Positions 51,014 to 60,093 of a stretch of 64,000 nt of DNA are shown here, in pieces. Source of the DNA: Novosphingopyxis sp965218915 (GTDB taxonomy: Bacteria > Pseudomonadota > Alphaproteobacteria > Sphingomonadales > Sphingomonadaceae). The translations under genes and the position numbers were made by a program. The stretch spans positions 620,001 to 684,000 of the forward strand of contig NZ_OZ244708.1 of NCBI RefSeq assembly GCF_965218915.1, read 5' to 3'. Within the stretch, counting starts at the first letter, position 1, and each line of letters begins with the position of its first letter. Under the pieces are notes generated by a model. The model was not told where the DNA came from. It was given only the letters and a program-made list of their open reading frames with translations, and did not search any database.

Positions 51014-52074
51014 TGGCCGGCGCCAAGGAAAGCACGGTGCGTTCGCGCCAGCGCAGCCGCACCGCGACGCTGCATCGCAAAAGCTCGCTGCCGGTGTGGG
51101 CGGACGCGATCCTGCGGGTGATGTTCGTGCTCTCGCTGATCGGCCTCGCCGTCGCGGTCCACTGGTTCGACCGGACCGGGCTGCAGGACAATTACGACGG
51201 CGACGTCAGCTTTCTCGACGTCATCTATTTCACGATGATCTCGATCACCACCACCGGCTACGGCGATATCGCCCCGGTCACCGAGCGCGCGCGGATGTTC
51301 GACGCGCTGATCGTGACGCCGATCCGCATCTTCGTCGTGCTCATCTTCGTCGGCACGGCCTATAATTTCGTGCTCAAGCGAACCTGGGACAAATGGCGCA
51401 TGAAAATTCTCCAGAGCAATCTCGAAAACCATATCATCGTCGCCGGCTTCGGCGTCAGCGGGCAGGAGGCGACCAAGGAACTGCTCGAACGCGGGCAGGA
51501 CCCCAAGTCGATCGTGGTGGTCGACAAGAACGCGGATGCGATCGCGGCCGCCGAATCGATGGGCTGCACCGTGATCGCCGCCGACGCCACGCGCGACGAG
51601 ACGCTGACCGACGTGCGCATCCAGACCGCGTCCTCGGTGATCGTTTCGGCGGGATCGGACGACACCTCGATCCTGATCGTGCTGACCGTGCGCCACCTCG
51701 CGCCGACCGTGCCGATCAGCGTGGTGGTGCGCGCGTCCGACAACGAGCTGCTGGCACGGCAGGCAGGGGCGAGCAACGTCATCAACCCGGTGAACTTCGC
51801 CGGCCTGCTGCTGGCGGGCAGCTGCCATGGCGAACATATCGCCGACTATATCTCGGACCTCGCCTCGGTCACCGGCCGCGTGGCGCTGGCCGAACGCGCC
51901 GTCACGCCGGAGGAATATGGCACGCCCATGACCGGCCTCACCACCGGCGTGGGCGTGCGCCTGTACCGTAATGGCCAGCCCTTCGGTTTCTGGCAGGCCG
52001 AGGCGCAGGCGATGCAGGCGGGCGACCTGGTGGTCGAGATCGTGCCGGGCAACGATACCTCGGCGGTGAAATAG
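51013..52074 (+). CDS. Potassium channel with RCK (TrkA-N) domain
   Basis: 353 residues. Two TM helices (about 27-47 and 90-112) flank the pore with filter TTTGYGDIAP. A cytosolic RCK/TrkA-N Rossmann domain follows: HIIVAGFGVSGQEATKELLE, VVVDKNADAIAAAESMG, ASSVIVSAGSDDTSILIVLT. The C-terminus (residues 270-353) is a TrkA-C-like module. Its ATG overlaps the nlpD stop (TGATG), so it is translated with nlpD. Regulation by nucleotides is expected from the fold. Confidence 0.93.
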   Translation: MAGAKESTVRSRQRSRTATLHRKSSLPVWADAILRVMFVLSLIGLAVAVHWFDRTGLQDNYDGDVSFLDVIYFTMISITTTGYGDIAPVTERARMFDALIVTPIRIFVVLIFVGTAYNFVLKRTWDKWRMKILQSNLENHIIVAGFGVSGQEATKELLERGQDPKSIVVVDKNADAIAAAESMGCTVIAADATRDETLTDVRIQTASSVIVSAGSDDTSILIVLTVRHLAPTVPISVVVRASDNELLARQAGASNVINPVNFAGLLLAGSCHGEHIADYISDLASVTGRVALAERAVTPEEYGTPMTGLTTGVGVRLYRNGQPFGFWQAEAQAMQAGDLVVEIVPGNDTSAVK

Positions 52075-52077
52075 GGC

Positions 52078-52470
52078 TCAGCCCAATAGCGCGAACACCA
52101 GTCCCATCGCGGCGTAGAAGGCGAACCAGTAGCCCGCGTCGATGAAGAACAGCTTTCCCGGCTCGCGACGGAACAGATAATTGGTGCCGATCGCGGGGAT
52201 GACGAAGCCGAGCGCGATGCCGGTCGAGATCATCATCACGATATGGAACGGCGGCGCGCCGATCCGCGCGAACAGATGCGCCAGCATCGTCGCCTGCAGC
52301 AGCGCGAACAGAAAGGCGATGCCGTAGAGCTTGACCATGTTCGCCTGGCCCAGCTCCTCGGGCGTCTTGCCGATCAGCCGCATCCACGCGGTTCCGAACA
52401 GCGGCCCGTACCACAGCCCGCCGACGAGAAACGCGGCGAGCGCGGCGAGCAGGATGGTGAGGATGTTCAT
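52078..52470 (-). CDS. DUF1761 family membrane protein
   Basis: 130 residues with four TM helices. The N-terminal motif VGGLWYGPLFGTAWMRLIGK and the C-terminal GKLFFIDAGYWFAFYAAMGL are typical of DUF1761. Function is unknown. It converges with the channel gene, with stop codons only 3 bp apart. Confidence 0.88.
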   Translation of the reverse strand: MNILTILLAALAAFLVGGLWYGPLFGTAWMRLIGKTPEELGQANMVKLYGIAFLFALLQATMLAHLFARIGAPPFHIVMMISTGIALGFVIPAIGTNYLFRREPGKLFFIDAGYWFAFYAAMGLVFALLG

Positions 52471-52490
52471 GTGCTGCCTCTTTCGATTAT

Positions 52491-52572
52491 CGTCATTCCG
52501 GACTTGATCCGGAATCCAGGGTCCACCCGAAGTGCCGTCTCGCCCTGGATTCCGGCTTTCGCCGGAACGACG
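52491..52572. repeat. Family A palindromic repeat (CCGGACTTGATCCGG variant)
   Basis: CGTCATTCCGGACTTGATCC at the left, GGCTTTCGCCGGAACGACG at the right; inner ATCCAGGG and CCCTGGAT. The two arms are of different subtypes. Located upstream of rimO. Confidence 0.88.
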
Positions 52573-52646
52573 CTGTTCTTGTCTAGAGCATGGCCCGCGC
52601 GGCCCCGCGTGACAATCCCATCCGCCACGCCTATCTGCACGCCATC

Positions 52647-54023
52647 ATGGCAACGAAAATCGAAACGGCGCCCAGGGTCGGCATGGTCTCGCTGGGCTGC
52701 CCCAAAGCGCTGGTCGACAGCGAGCGCATCCTGACGCGCCTGCGCGCCGACGGCTACGACATGGCGCCCGATTATGCGGGCGCGGACGTGGTGCTCGTCA
52801 ACACCTGCGGTTTTCTGGACTCCGCCAAGGAGGAGAGCCTGGAGGCGATCGGCGAGGCGATGGCGGCGAACGGGCGTGTGATCGTCACGGGCTGCATGGG
52901 CAATGAGGCGGACGCCATCCGCGCGCGCTTTCCGGACGTGCTGGCGGTCACCGGCGCGCATCAGTACGAAGACGTGGTCGGCGCGGTGCACGCGGCGGCG
53001 CCCCCGGCGCGCGGGGCCTATGTCGATCTGATCCCCAATCTGGACGCGATCGGGGGCCTCAAGCTCACCCCGCGCCATTACAGCTACTTGAAGATTTCCG
53101 AGGGCTGCAATCATCGCTGCAGCTTCTGCATCATCCCGTCCTTGCGCGGCGATCTGGCCAGCCGCCGGATCGACGCGGTGCTGCGCGAGGCCGAGAAGCT
53201 GGTCGCGGCGGGCACCAAGGAACTGCTGGTGATCAGCCAGGACACGTCCGCCTATGGGGTGGACATCCGCCACCAGCCGCGCGTCTGGAAGGGCCGCGAG
53301 GTGAGGGCGCACATGACCGATCTCGCGCGCGAACTGGGTGGCCTGCGCACCGTCGAGGGCCGCGCGCCCTGGGTGCGGCTGCATTACGTCTACCCTTATC
53401 CGCATGTGGACCAAGTCATCCCGCTGATGGCCGAGGGGCTGCTGACGCCCTATCTCGACATCCCGTTCCAGCATGCCGCACCGTCGGTGCTGAAGCGCAT
53501 GAAGCGTCCGGCGAACGAGGCCAAGGTGCTGGGGCGCCTGAAAGCGTGGCGCGACATCTGCCCGGACATCGCGGTGCGCTCCAGCTTTGTCGTCGGCTTC
53601 CCCGGCGAGACCGAGGCGGATTTCGACTATTTGCTCGACTGGCTGGACGAGGCGCAGCTCGACCGGGTCGGTGCGTTCCGGTTCGAGCCGGTCGAGGGCG
53701 CCGCGGCCAATGCGCTGCCGGACCCAGTGCCCGAGGCGGTGAAGGAAGAGCGCTACGCCCGCATCATGGAAAAAACGGCGGCGATCAGCGCGGCCAAGCT
53801 GAAGGCGAAAATCGGCCGCACGCTCCCGGTGATCGTCGACGAGGTCGGCGAGGCGGACGAGGACGGCGATATCGGCGCCACCGCCCGCAGCCAGGCCGAC
53901 GCGCCGGAGATCGACGGCCATGTGTTCTTGCGCAACGTAGCGGCGACGTTGAAGCAGGGAGATATCATCGATGTGAAGGTCGAGGACGCCGACGAGCACG
54001 ATCTATTCGGCGTGCCCGTCTAA
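52647..54023 (+). CDS. rimO: Ribosomal protein S12 methylthiotransferase RimO
   Basis: Radical-SAM enzyme that adds a methylthio group to an Asp of ribosomal protein S12. The 458 residues start MATKIETAPRVGMVSLGCPK. The N-terminal UPF0004 domain has three cluster cysteines (SLGCPK, VNTCGF, VTGCMG). The radical-SAM cluster is CNHRCSFC. SYLKISEG and FQHAAPSVLKRMKRP are present, with a C-terminal TRAM domain (ADAPEIDGHVFL). An ATG at 52590 in frame is too far upstream. Confidence 0.97.
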   Translation: MATKIETAPRVGMVSLGCPKALVDSERILTRLRADGYDMAPDYAGADVVLVNTCGFLDSAKEESLEAIGEAMAANGRVIVTGCMGNEADAIRARFPDVLAVTGAHQYEDVVGAVHAAAPPARGAYVDLIPNLDAIGGLKLTPRHYSYLKISEGCNHRCSFCIIPSLRGDLASRRIDAVLREAEKLVAAGTKELLVISQDTSAYGVDIRHQPRVWKGREVRAHMTDLARELGGLRTVEGRAPWVRLHYVYPYPHVDQVIPLMAEGLLTPYLDIPFQHAAPSVLKRMKRPANEAKVLGRLKAWRDICPDIAVRSSFVVGFPGETEADFDYLLDWLDEAQLDRVGAFRFEPVEGAAANALPDPVPEAVKEERYARIMEKTAAISAAKLKAKIGRTLPVIVDEVGEADEDGDIGATARSQADAPEIDGHVFLRNVAATLKQGDIIDVKVEDADEHDLFGVPV

Positions 54024-54031
54024 CCCTATAC

Positions 54032-54114
54032 CGTCATTCCGGACTTGATCCGGAATCCAGGGCGAGATGGCACTTCGGCTGGGCCCTGGATCCCGGATCA
54101 AGTCCGGGATGACG
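54032..54114. repeat. Family A palindromic repeat (TTGATCCGG variant)
   Basis: CGTCATTCCGGACTTGATCC left arm; GGATCAAGTCCGGGATGACG right arm; inner GGAATCCAGGGC and GGCCCTGGATCC. It lies between rimO and the P450 gene. Confidence 0.9.
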
Positions 54115-54225
54115 TAGTTGGGGAGGAAAGTGCAGCACTCCCTCGCCGGCGATCACCCATTCCTGTCCCGCATCGCTTGCAATGCTGCCGCGCCCGATTA
54201 ATCTGGCGCGGGGAGGCCAGCACAC

Positions 54226-55446
54226 ATGCCTGACGACACTACCACGCTTCCAACCGGCTATGCGCTATCCGCGATCGATCCGGTCTACCGCGAGACGCCG
54301 TGGGTGACGCTCGATCGCCTGCGCGCGGCCGAGCCGGTGCATCACGACCGGCAGCTCGGCCGCTATTTCGTGACCGGCGGGCCGGAGGTCGAGCGGCTGG
54401 TCAAGGACCGCGATCTGGTGGTCGATCCGGCCAAGGCGAATGAGGGCACCTTCACCAAGACGCTGTACGGAGCGAACAGCAGGGAATTGTCGCTGCTGAT
54501 GCTCGACGATCCCGATCATGCGCGCCAGCGCCGGCTGGTGCTCAAGGCGTTCAACAAGCGCTCGGTCGATGCGCTGACCCCGCGGATCGAGTCGATCGCC
54601 AGCGACTTGGCCGATGATATCGCCGCCGAGGACGGCGCGTTCGATTTCGTCGCCGTCTTCGGATCGCCGCTGCCGACCACGGTGATGGCCGAACTGCTCG
54701 GCATCGACGCGGCCGACCGCAAGGATTTCCGCCGCTGGTCCTTGGGCGCCATGCAGGCGCTCAACCCGTTCCGGACGCGCGAACAGACCGACCTGTACGA
54801 GCAGGGCACCACGCAACTGGCCGACTATCTGGCGTGCGAGGTCGAACAGCGGCGCGGCGGCGACGGCGACGATCTGATCTCCGGCCTCGCCCGCGCCGAG
54901 GAGGAGGGCGACACGCTCACCACCCGCGACATCGTGCTGCTGATCCGCCTGCTGCTGATCGCGGGCAACAGCACCACCACCGACATGATCGGCAGCGGCG
55001 TGGTCAAGTTGCTGCAAAATCCCGAGCAGCTGGCAAAGCTGAAGGCCGATCCATCGCTGACCGACAATGCGCTGCACGAAGTGCTCCGCGTCGAGCCACC
55101 GGTCGCGCAATGCCTGCGCACCGCGCCGGAAGATATGGAGCTGAACGGCGAAACTATCGCCAAGGGCGAGACGATCCACCTCTCGCTGTTCGGCGCGCAT
55201 TACGATCCCGCGCTCAACGCCGATCCGCAGCGGTTCGACATCGGCCGCGACAACATCCGACATTTCGCGTTCGGGGGCGGCGCGCATTATTGCCTGGGCG
55301 CGCAGCTCGGCCTGGCGCAGGGGCGGATCGCGCTGCCGCTGCTGTTCGAGCGATTCCCGCGCCTCGCCTTTTCGCCGGACCATACGCTGGCCCACAAGAT
55401 CGCCCCGGCCTTCAACGGCTATGGCGAGATCTGGCTGGTCAAATAG
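54226..55446 (+). CDS. Cytochrome P450
   Basis: Soluble 406-residue bacterial P450. The heme-binding loop FAFGGGAHYCLGAQLGLAQG carries the proximal Cys near residue 353. The K-helix ExxR is in LHEVLRVEP. The I-helix reads LLIAGNSTTTDMIG: the usual acidic residue before the Thr is Ser (AGNST, compare AGxET/AGxDT). PDHARQRRLVLKAFNKR is the C-helix. No redox partner gene is adjacent. It precedes a Baeyer-Villiger-type monooxygenase by 52 bp. Substrate unknown. Confidence 0.93.
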   Translation: MPDDTTTLPTGYALSAIDPVYRETPWVTLDRLRAAEPVHHDRQLGRYFVTGGPEVERLVKDRDLVVDPAKANEGTFTKTLYGANSRELSLLMLDDPDHARQRRLVLKAFNKRSVDALTPRIESIASDLADDIAAEDGAFDFVAVFGSPLPTTVMAELLGIDAADRKDFRRWSLGAMQALNPFRTREQTDLYEQGTTQLADYLACEVEQRRGGDGDDLISGLARAEEEGDTLTTRDIVLLIRLLLIAGNSTTTDMIGSGVVKLLQNPEQLAKLKADPSLTDNALHEVLRVEPPVAQCLRTAPEDMELNGETIAKGETIHLSLFGAHYDPALNADPQRFDIGRDNIRHFAFGGGAHYCLGAQLGLAQGRIALPLLFERFPRLAFSPDHTLAHKIAPAFNGYGEIWLVK

Positions 55447-55498
55447 CGATAGTCACCAACCGATTGCATTTCGCAACCCGCGGCCTAAGCTTCCGGCC

Positions 55499-57013
55499 AT
55501 GGAGAATAGTGGACCGGTACGGCATGTCGACGTCCTGATCGTCGGTGCGGGGATATCGGGGATCGGCATGGCGGTGCATTTGCAGCGCGATTGTCCGGGC
55601 AATAGCTACGCCATTCTCGAACGGCGCGCGGACCTTGGCGGGACGTGGGATCTGTTCCAATATCCCGGCATCCGCTCGGACAGCGACATGCACACGCTGG
55701 GCTTCGATTTCGAGCCGTGGACCGAGCAAAAGGCGATCGCCGACGGTCCGTCGATCCGGAGCTATCTCCACCGCATCGCCGACGAGCGCGGCATCAAGCG
55801 GCACATTCGCTTCGGGCAAAAGGTGATGACGGCGCAGTGGTCGAGCGAGACCGCGCGCTGGACGCTGGAGGCGGCGGGCGAGGACGGCGCGCACACCTAC
55901 CACAGCGCGCGCTATCTCTACCTCGCCTCGGGCTATTATGATTATGACGAGGGCCATGAGCCGGAATTCCCCGGGCGGACAAGCTTTGGCGGGCAGATCG
56001 TCCATCCGCAATTCTGGCCCGACGATCTGGATTATGCGGGCAAAAGGGTGGTGGTGATCGGATCGGGCGCGACGGCGGTGACGTTGGTTCCCGCCATCGC
56101 GAAACAGGCGGCGCAGGTCACCATGCTCCAGCGCACGCCGACCTGGTACGCGATCCGCCCGTCGGAGGATGCCCTCGCCAACGGCTTGCGCAGGATTCTG
56201 CCGGACACATGGGCCTACAAGCTCGTCCGAGCGCGCAACGTTCTGCTGCAGCGCTTCTTCTTCAACCGCGCGCGCGCCAAGCCCGACAAGGTCGGCGAAT
56301 TCCTGCACGGCAAAATCCGCGAGGCGCTGGGCGGAGAAATGGACGAGAAGACGTTCACGCCGCCCTATAATCCGTGGGAGCAACGGCTGTGCCTGGTGCC
56401 CGACGCGGACCTGTTCGAGGCGCTGAAGAAAGGCGACGCGCAGATCGTGACCGATCATATCGATCGGTTCGACGCGGACGGCATTCGGCTGAAATCGGGC
56501 GAGCATCTCGCGGCGGACATCGTCGTCACCGCCACCGGGCTGAAGCTCGCGGTGGCCGGCAAGATCGCCTTTGCGATCGACGGCAAGCCGGTCGATTGGA
56601 GCCAGCATGTCTATTACAAGGGCGCGATGTTCTCGAACATTCCGAACCTCGCCGCGGTGTTCGGCTACGTCAACGCCAGCTGGACGCTGAAGGCGGATAT
56701 CGTCGCGCGCTACGTCTGCCGCCTGATCGCCGCGGTGGAGGCCGAGGGCGCCGATTATGCGATCCCCCATCTCGCGCCGGAGGACGAGGGCGAGCCCGAG
56801 GCGGCGTTCGATTTCTCCTCGGGCTATTTCCAGCGCGCGATGGACATCCTGCCCAGGAACGGGGCCGCGCAGCCGTGGAAGCTCAACCAGGATTATCTGC
56901 TGGACCGCAAGATCCTGCTCAAGGACCCGGTCGACGACGGCGTGCTCGTGTTTCGTAGAGCGGGGGAATCGAATGCGCGTGCGACCGCGCCGGCAATGGA
57001 GGCGGCGGAATGA
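55499..57013 (+). CDS. Flavin-containing (Baeyer-Villiger-type) monooxygenase
   Basis: 504 residues from the ATG at 55499. FAD site DVLIVGAGISGIGMAVHLQ, NADPH site VVVIGSGATAVTLVPAI, and the Baeyer-Villiger fingerprint FGGQIVHPQFWPD (FxGxxxHxxxW). GGTWDLFQYPGIRSDSDMHT and the EthA-like C-terminal part are present. Acts on ketones or sulfides with FAD and NADPH; substrate unknown. The frame is open to 55421 but the N-terminus is set by the FAD motif. Probably co-transcribed with the P450. Confidence 0.92.
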   Translation: MENSGPVRHVDVLIVGAGISGIGMAVHLQRDCPGNSYAILERRADLGGTWDLFQYPGIRSDSDMHTLGFDFEPWTEQKAIADGPSIRSYLHRIADERGIKRHIRFGQKVMTAQWSSETARWTLEAAGEDGAHTYHSARYLYLASGYYDYDEGHEPEFPGRTSFGGQIVHPQFWPDDLDYAGKRVVVIGSGATAVTLVPAIAKQAAQVTMLQRTPTWYAIRPSEDALANGLRRILPDTWAYKLVRARNVLLQRFFFNRARAKPDKVGEFLHGKIREALGGEMDEKTFTPPYNPWEQRLCLVPDADLFEALKKGDAQIVTDHIDRFDADGIRLKSGEHLAADIVVTATGLKLAVAGKIAFAIDGKPVDWSQHVYYKGAMFSNIPNLAAVFGYVNASWTLKADIVARYVCRLIAAVEAEGADYAIPHLAPEDEGEPEAAFDFSSGYFQRAMDILPRNGAAQPWKLNQDYLLDRKILLKDPVDDGVLVFRRAGESNARATAPAMEAAE

Positions 57014-57240
57014 GGCGCGGACTGGGCGGGACGATCGGCTTCCGTCTAAACCGCCGCTGCGACGAAAAATGCTTTCCTACAGGACCGATTAGTGATAACC
57101 ATATGGGTTATGGAGAGCCGCATGTTTCAACCGGGATCGAATTTTACGCGCCGCTTAAGCTTACAGCCAGTTGCAAAAGCTTTTTTCTAAACCGGGGTTC
57201 CCGGTAAACTTTGACAATTTAAGCTGCCCCGGTCGCGCGC

Positions 57241-58083
57241 TTAGCGCTTCACGCTGAACGCCTCCCGATAAGACTGTTTTACCGTCTTCATAACGGCCCC
57301 CGTCACCGGCAAGGTTACGTCGTAACTGCCTTCGGCATAAGGGCCGGCGGCATAAGGGCCGATGAGGATGCCCAGCCGGTCGAACGTTTTGCCGTTGGAC
57401 GAACCGAGGATCAGCGTCTGCTCGAGCGGGTCGATGCATTCGCTGAAAGGATCGTCCGGGCCGCCGCCAAGCTGCCCGTCGCGCTTCTTGCGCCGTTCGG
57501 CATCGAGCGCCTTACAGAAAGGCTGGCGAATGACGGCTCCCAATGCGGCGGGAGAGGAGAAGAAGTCGATCGGCTTCAATTCCTTGCCCGCCTGCTTGTC
57601 CCACACCAGCGCGTCGTAACCGGTATTGCCGTGCGCGCCGCCGCTAAAGGCATAGATTTGCGCCGACAGGCTCTGGAATCGCGTGATATTCGCCACCTGC
57701 TGCCACTGATGCTGGATCTCATAGGCATGATAGGGGAAACCTTGCGCCTCGCTATCCTGGCGGGCCTGGCTGGCATCCGCCTTCAGCCGCGTCTCCGTGC
57801 TTTCGGCTTCGCGCTTCAGGATCGAAGCCAACTCGGGCGCGACCGCGGGAAAGCTGTACTTGAACTTGTAAAGATCGTTGTCCTGATCATAATCATAGGC
57901 GTTGGCCCGATCCGGCGTCGATGCCCCGGAGCCGGTCGAGGTTTCGGCGCTGGCGCCGGCACCGTTCGAGGAAGCATGGGCCGAAGCGCTGGTGGCCGCG
58001 TCATCCGCTGGAGCGGGGGCATCGCCGGACGAGCAGGCAGCCAGCAAGAAAACGCTGGCCAAAGCGTAACGATAGGCGTGCAT
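57241..58083 (-). CDS. DUF3298-type lipoprotein
   Basis: 280 residues from the ATG at 58083, which has GGAG seven bases upstream (58089 is too close). Lipobox SVFLLAACSSGD gives a lipidated Cys near residue 17. An Ala/Ser-rich linker precedes a domain with FKYSFPAVAPEL, SLSAQIYAFSGGAHGNTGYD and LEQTLILGSSNGKTFDRLGI, as in DUF4163/DUF3298 (RsiV-like) proteins. It is anchored to the outer membrane or periplasmic face. The 227-bp spacer after the BVMO gene (57014-57240) shows no gene. Confidence 0.85.
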   Translation of the reverse strand: MHAYRYALASVFLLAACSSGDAPAPADDAATSASAHASSNGAGASAETSTGSGASTPDRANAYDYDQDNDLYKFKYSFPAVAPELASILKREAESTETRLKADASQARQDSEAQGFPYHAYEIQHQWQQVANITRFQSLSAQIYAFSGGAHGNTGYDALVWDKQAGKELKPIDFFSSPAALGAVIRQPFCKALDAERRKKRDGQLGGGPDDPFSECIDPLEQTLILGSSNGKTFDRLGILIGPYAAGPYAEGSYDVTLPVTGAVMKTVKQSYREAFSVKR

Positions 58084-58142
58084 CGACATTCTCCGTTCGT
58101 CGGGGCTGGGCAGGGCGGTCCGCTACGGTCTATGGACCCGGC

Positions 58143-59534
58143 ATGACCGATTACAGCAAGCTTCTCCGCCCGGACAACGGCCAGACCGCCCACGCGATCC
58201 ATCTCGTCGGCACCGACGGCTTCGAGGCCTGGGCCAAGACCCGCAGCGCCGCCGAACGCGCGGCTATGGCAGCGAACAAGTTCAAGGGCGAGGGCTATAG
58301 CTACGCCATCCTGCCCGGCGAGGGCGACACTTGGGCGGTGGTGGCCGGGGTGGCGAACCCGGACGATCTGTCGAGCTGGTGCCTCGCCAAGCTCGCCGAA
58401 TGCCTGCCCGCGGGCACCTATCGTCTCGTGGAAGCCAGCCCCGGCCCCGCGATCTTCGGCTGGATGATGGGGCAGTACAAATTCGATCGCTATCTCGACA
58501 AGGAGCCGGAGGGGCCGCGCGTGCTACTGACCGATCAGCCGGTCAAGATCGACGAGGCGGTGATGCTGGCCGAGGCGACGGCGCTGGTGCGCACCCTCGT
58601 GAACACGCCGCCGGTCGATTGCGGCCCGCCCGCGCTCGAAGCCGAGGCCGAACGGATCGCCAAGGACCATGGGGGAACGGTAGAGGTGACGCGCGGCGAC
58701 GCGTTGAAGACCGGCTACCCGCTGATCCACGCCGTCGGCCAGGCGGCGATGCGCGACCATGCCCCACGCCTGATCGAGCTGCGTTGGGGGCGCGAGGATC
58801 ATCCCCGGCTGGCGATCGTCGGCAAGGGCGTGGTGTTCGATTCGGGCGGGCTCGACGTCAAATCGTCGACCGGCATGCGGCTGATGAAGAAGGATATGGG
58901 CGGATCGGCGCACGCGCTCACGCTCGCCGAGCTGGTGATGAAGGCGCGGCTGCCGGTGCGGTTGCACATGCTGGTGCCCGCGGTCGAGAACGCGATCTCC
59001 GGCAATGCGCTTCGCCCCGGCGACATCATCACCGCGCGCAGCGGACTCACCGTCGAGATCGACAATACCGACGCGGAAGGACGGCTGATCCTGGCCGACG
59101 CGCTGACCAAGGCGGGCGAGGACGATCCCGAACTGGTGATCGATTTCGCCACGCTCACCGGCGCGGCGCGCGTGGCGCTCGGTCCCGATCTGCCGGCGCT
59201 GTTTGCGACGCACGACGCGCTGGCCGATGGGCTGATCGCGGGCGGCAAGGCCGAGGACGATCCGGTCTGGCGCCTGCCCTTGTGGGATGGTTACACCGAG
59301 ATGCTGTCGAGCGACATCGCCGATTGCGTCAACAGCGCGAGCGGCGGGTTCGCCGGTTCGATCACCGCGGCGCTGTTCCTGAAGAAATTCGCGCCGGCGA
59401 ACGCCGAATGGGCGCATTTCGACACCTTTGCCTGGCGTCCCGCGCCGAAGCCCGGCAGGCCCAAGGGCGGCGAGGCTTTGGGTCTTCGCGCGAGTTTCAG
59501 CTATTTGAAATTACGCTACGAATCGAAAAAATGA
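58143..59534 (+). CDS. Leucyl aminopeptidase (M17 family)
   Basis: 463 residues. Dinuclear-metal site: VGKGVVFDSGGLDVKSSTGM, KKDMGGSAHALTLAEL and the family signature NTDAEGRLILADAL. EIDNTDAEGR carries the catalytic residues. The N-terminal domain (about 150 residues) precedes the catalytic part. Cytoplasmic hexameric exopeptidase in the family. It is divergent from the lipoprotein gene, 59 bp apart. Confidence 0.94.
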   Translation: MTDYSKLLRPDNGQTAHAIHLVGTDGFEAWAKTRSAAERAAMAANKFKGEGYSYAILPGEGDTWAVVAGVANPDDLSSWCLAKLAECLPAGTYRLVEASPGPAIFGWMMGQYKFDRYLDKEPEGPRVLLTDQPVKIDEAVMLAEATALVRTLVNTPPVDCGPPALEAEAERIAKDHGGTVEVTRGDALKTGYPLIHAVGQAAMRDHAPRLIELRWGREDHPRLAIVGKGVVFDSGGLDVKSSTGMRLMKKDMGGSAHALTLAELVMKARLPVRLHMLVPAVENAISGNALRPGDIITARSGLTVEIDNTDAEGRLILADALTKAGEDDPELVIDFATLTGAARVALGPDLPALFATHDALADGLIAGGKAEDDPVWRLPLWDGYTEMLSSDIADCVNSASGGFAGSITAALFLKKFAPANAEWAHFDTFAWRPAPKPGRPKGGEALGLRASFSYLKLRYESKK

Positions 59535-59595
59535 TGCAGCGGCCGGGAATGTAACGTTAAGGAAACCATTTCGCGTCGAGACCGTTTCTCTCGAC

Positions 59596-59997
59596 ATGCC
59601 GATGGATCACGATCCCCTTTCCACCACCGACTCTATGCTGGACTGGATGGAGACGCTTATCGCTTATGTGCGTTCGGGCGATCCCGATCTCACCAACCGA
59701 CAGATGGCGATCATCTTCACCGTCTATACGCGTCACGGCCCACACACGGTGCGCGGTCTCGCCGAACGCCTGCGCGTGTCGAAACCCGTCATTACCCGCG
59801 CGCTCAACAAGCTCGGCCAGCTCGGCTATCTGCGACGGCAGCGCGACGAGGCGGATGGCCGCAACGTCTTCGTGGTCGGCACCGACAAGGGCGTGGGCTT
59901 TCTCGACCGGTTCGAGCGGTTCATCCGATTGGACAGGGACAAGCGCGAGGGCGGCTTCCCCGCGCGCCTCGAAACGCCCAGCCTCGTCAATCACTGA
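59596..59997 (+). CDS. MarR-family transcription regulator
   Basis: 133 residues. Winged helix-turn-helix: TNRQMAIIFTVYTRHGPHTV, then RGLAERLRVSKPVITRALNKLGQLGYLRRQRDEADGRN with the wing. No sensor cysteine or ligand motif is apparent. A second in-frame ATG at 59602 is possible. It sits between the aminopeptidase and argC with no clear partner. Confidence 0.88.
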   Translation: MPMDHDPLSTTDSMLDWMETLIAYVRSGDPDLTNRQMAIIFTVYTRHGPHTVRGLAERLRVSKPVITRALNKLGQLGYLRRQRDEADGRNVFVVGTDKGVGFLDRFERFIRLDRDKREGGFPARLETPSLVNH

Positions 59998-60093
59998 TCC
60001 TCGCCTGGGCTTGCGATTGGCGAGGGCTTGATTTGTAGGGTTGATAAGTCTTAGCCGATGCGATCGCTCATGTCGCCGTCACGGACACGCACC

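Noticed and set aside
52467..53999. 510-residue minus-strand open frame
   Set aside because: Antisense to rimO, whose radical-SAM cysteines are complete. Composition is Arg/Asp/His-rich as expected for shadow frames.
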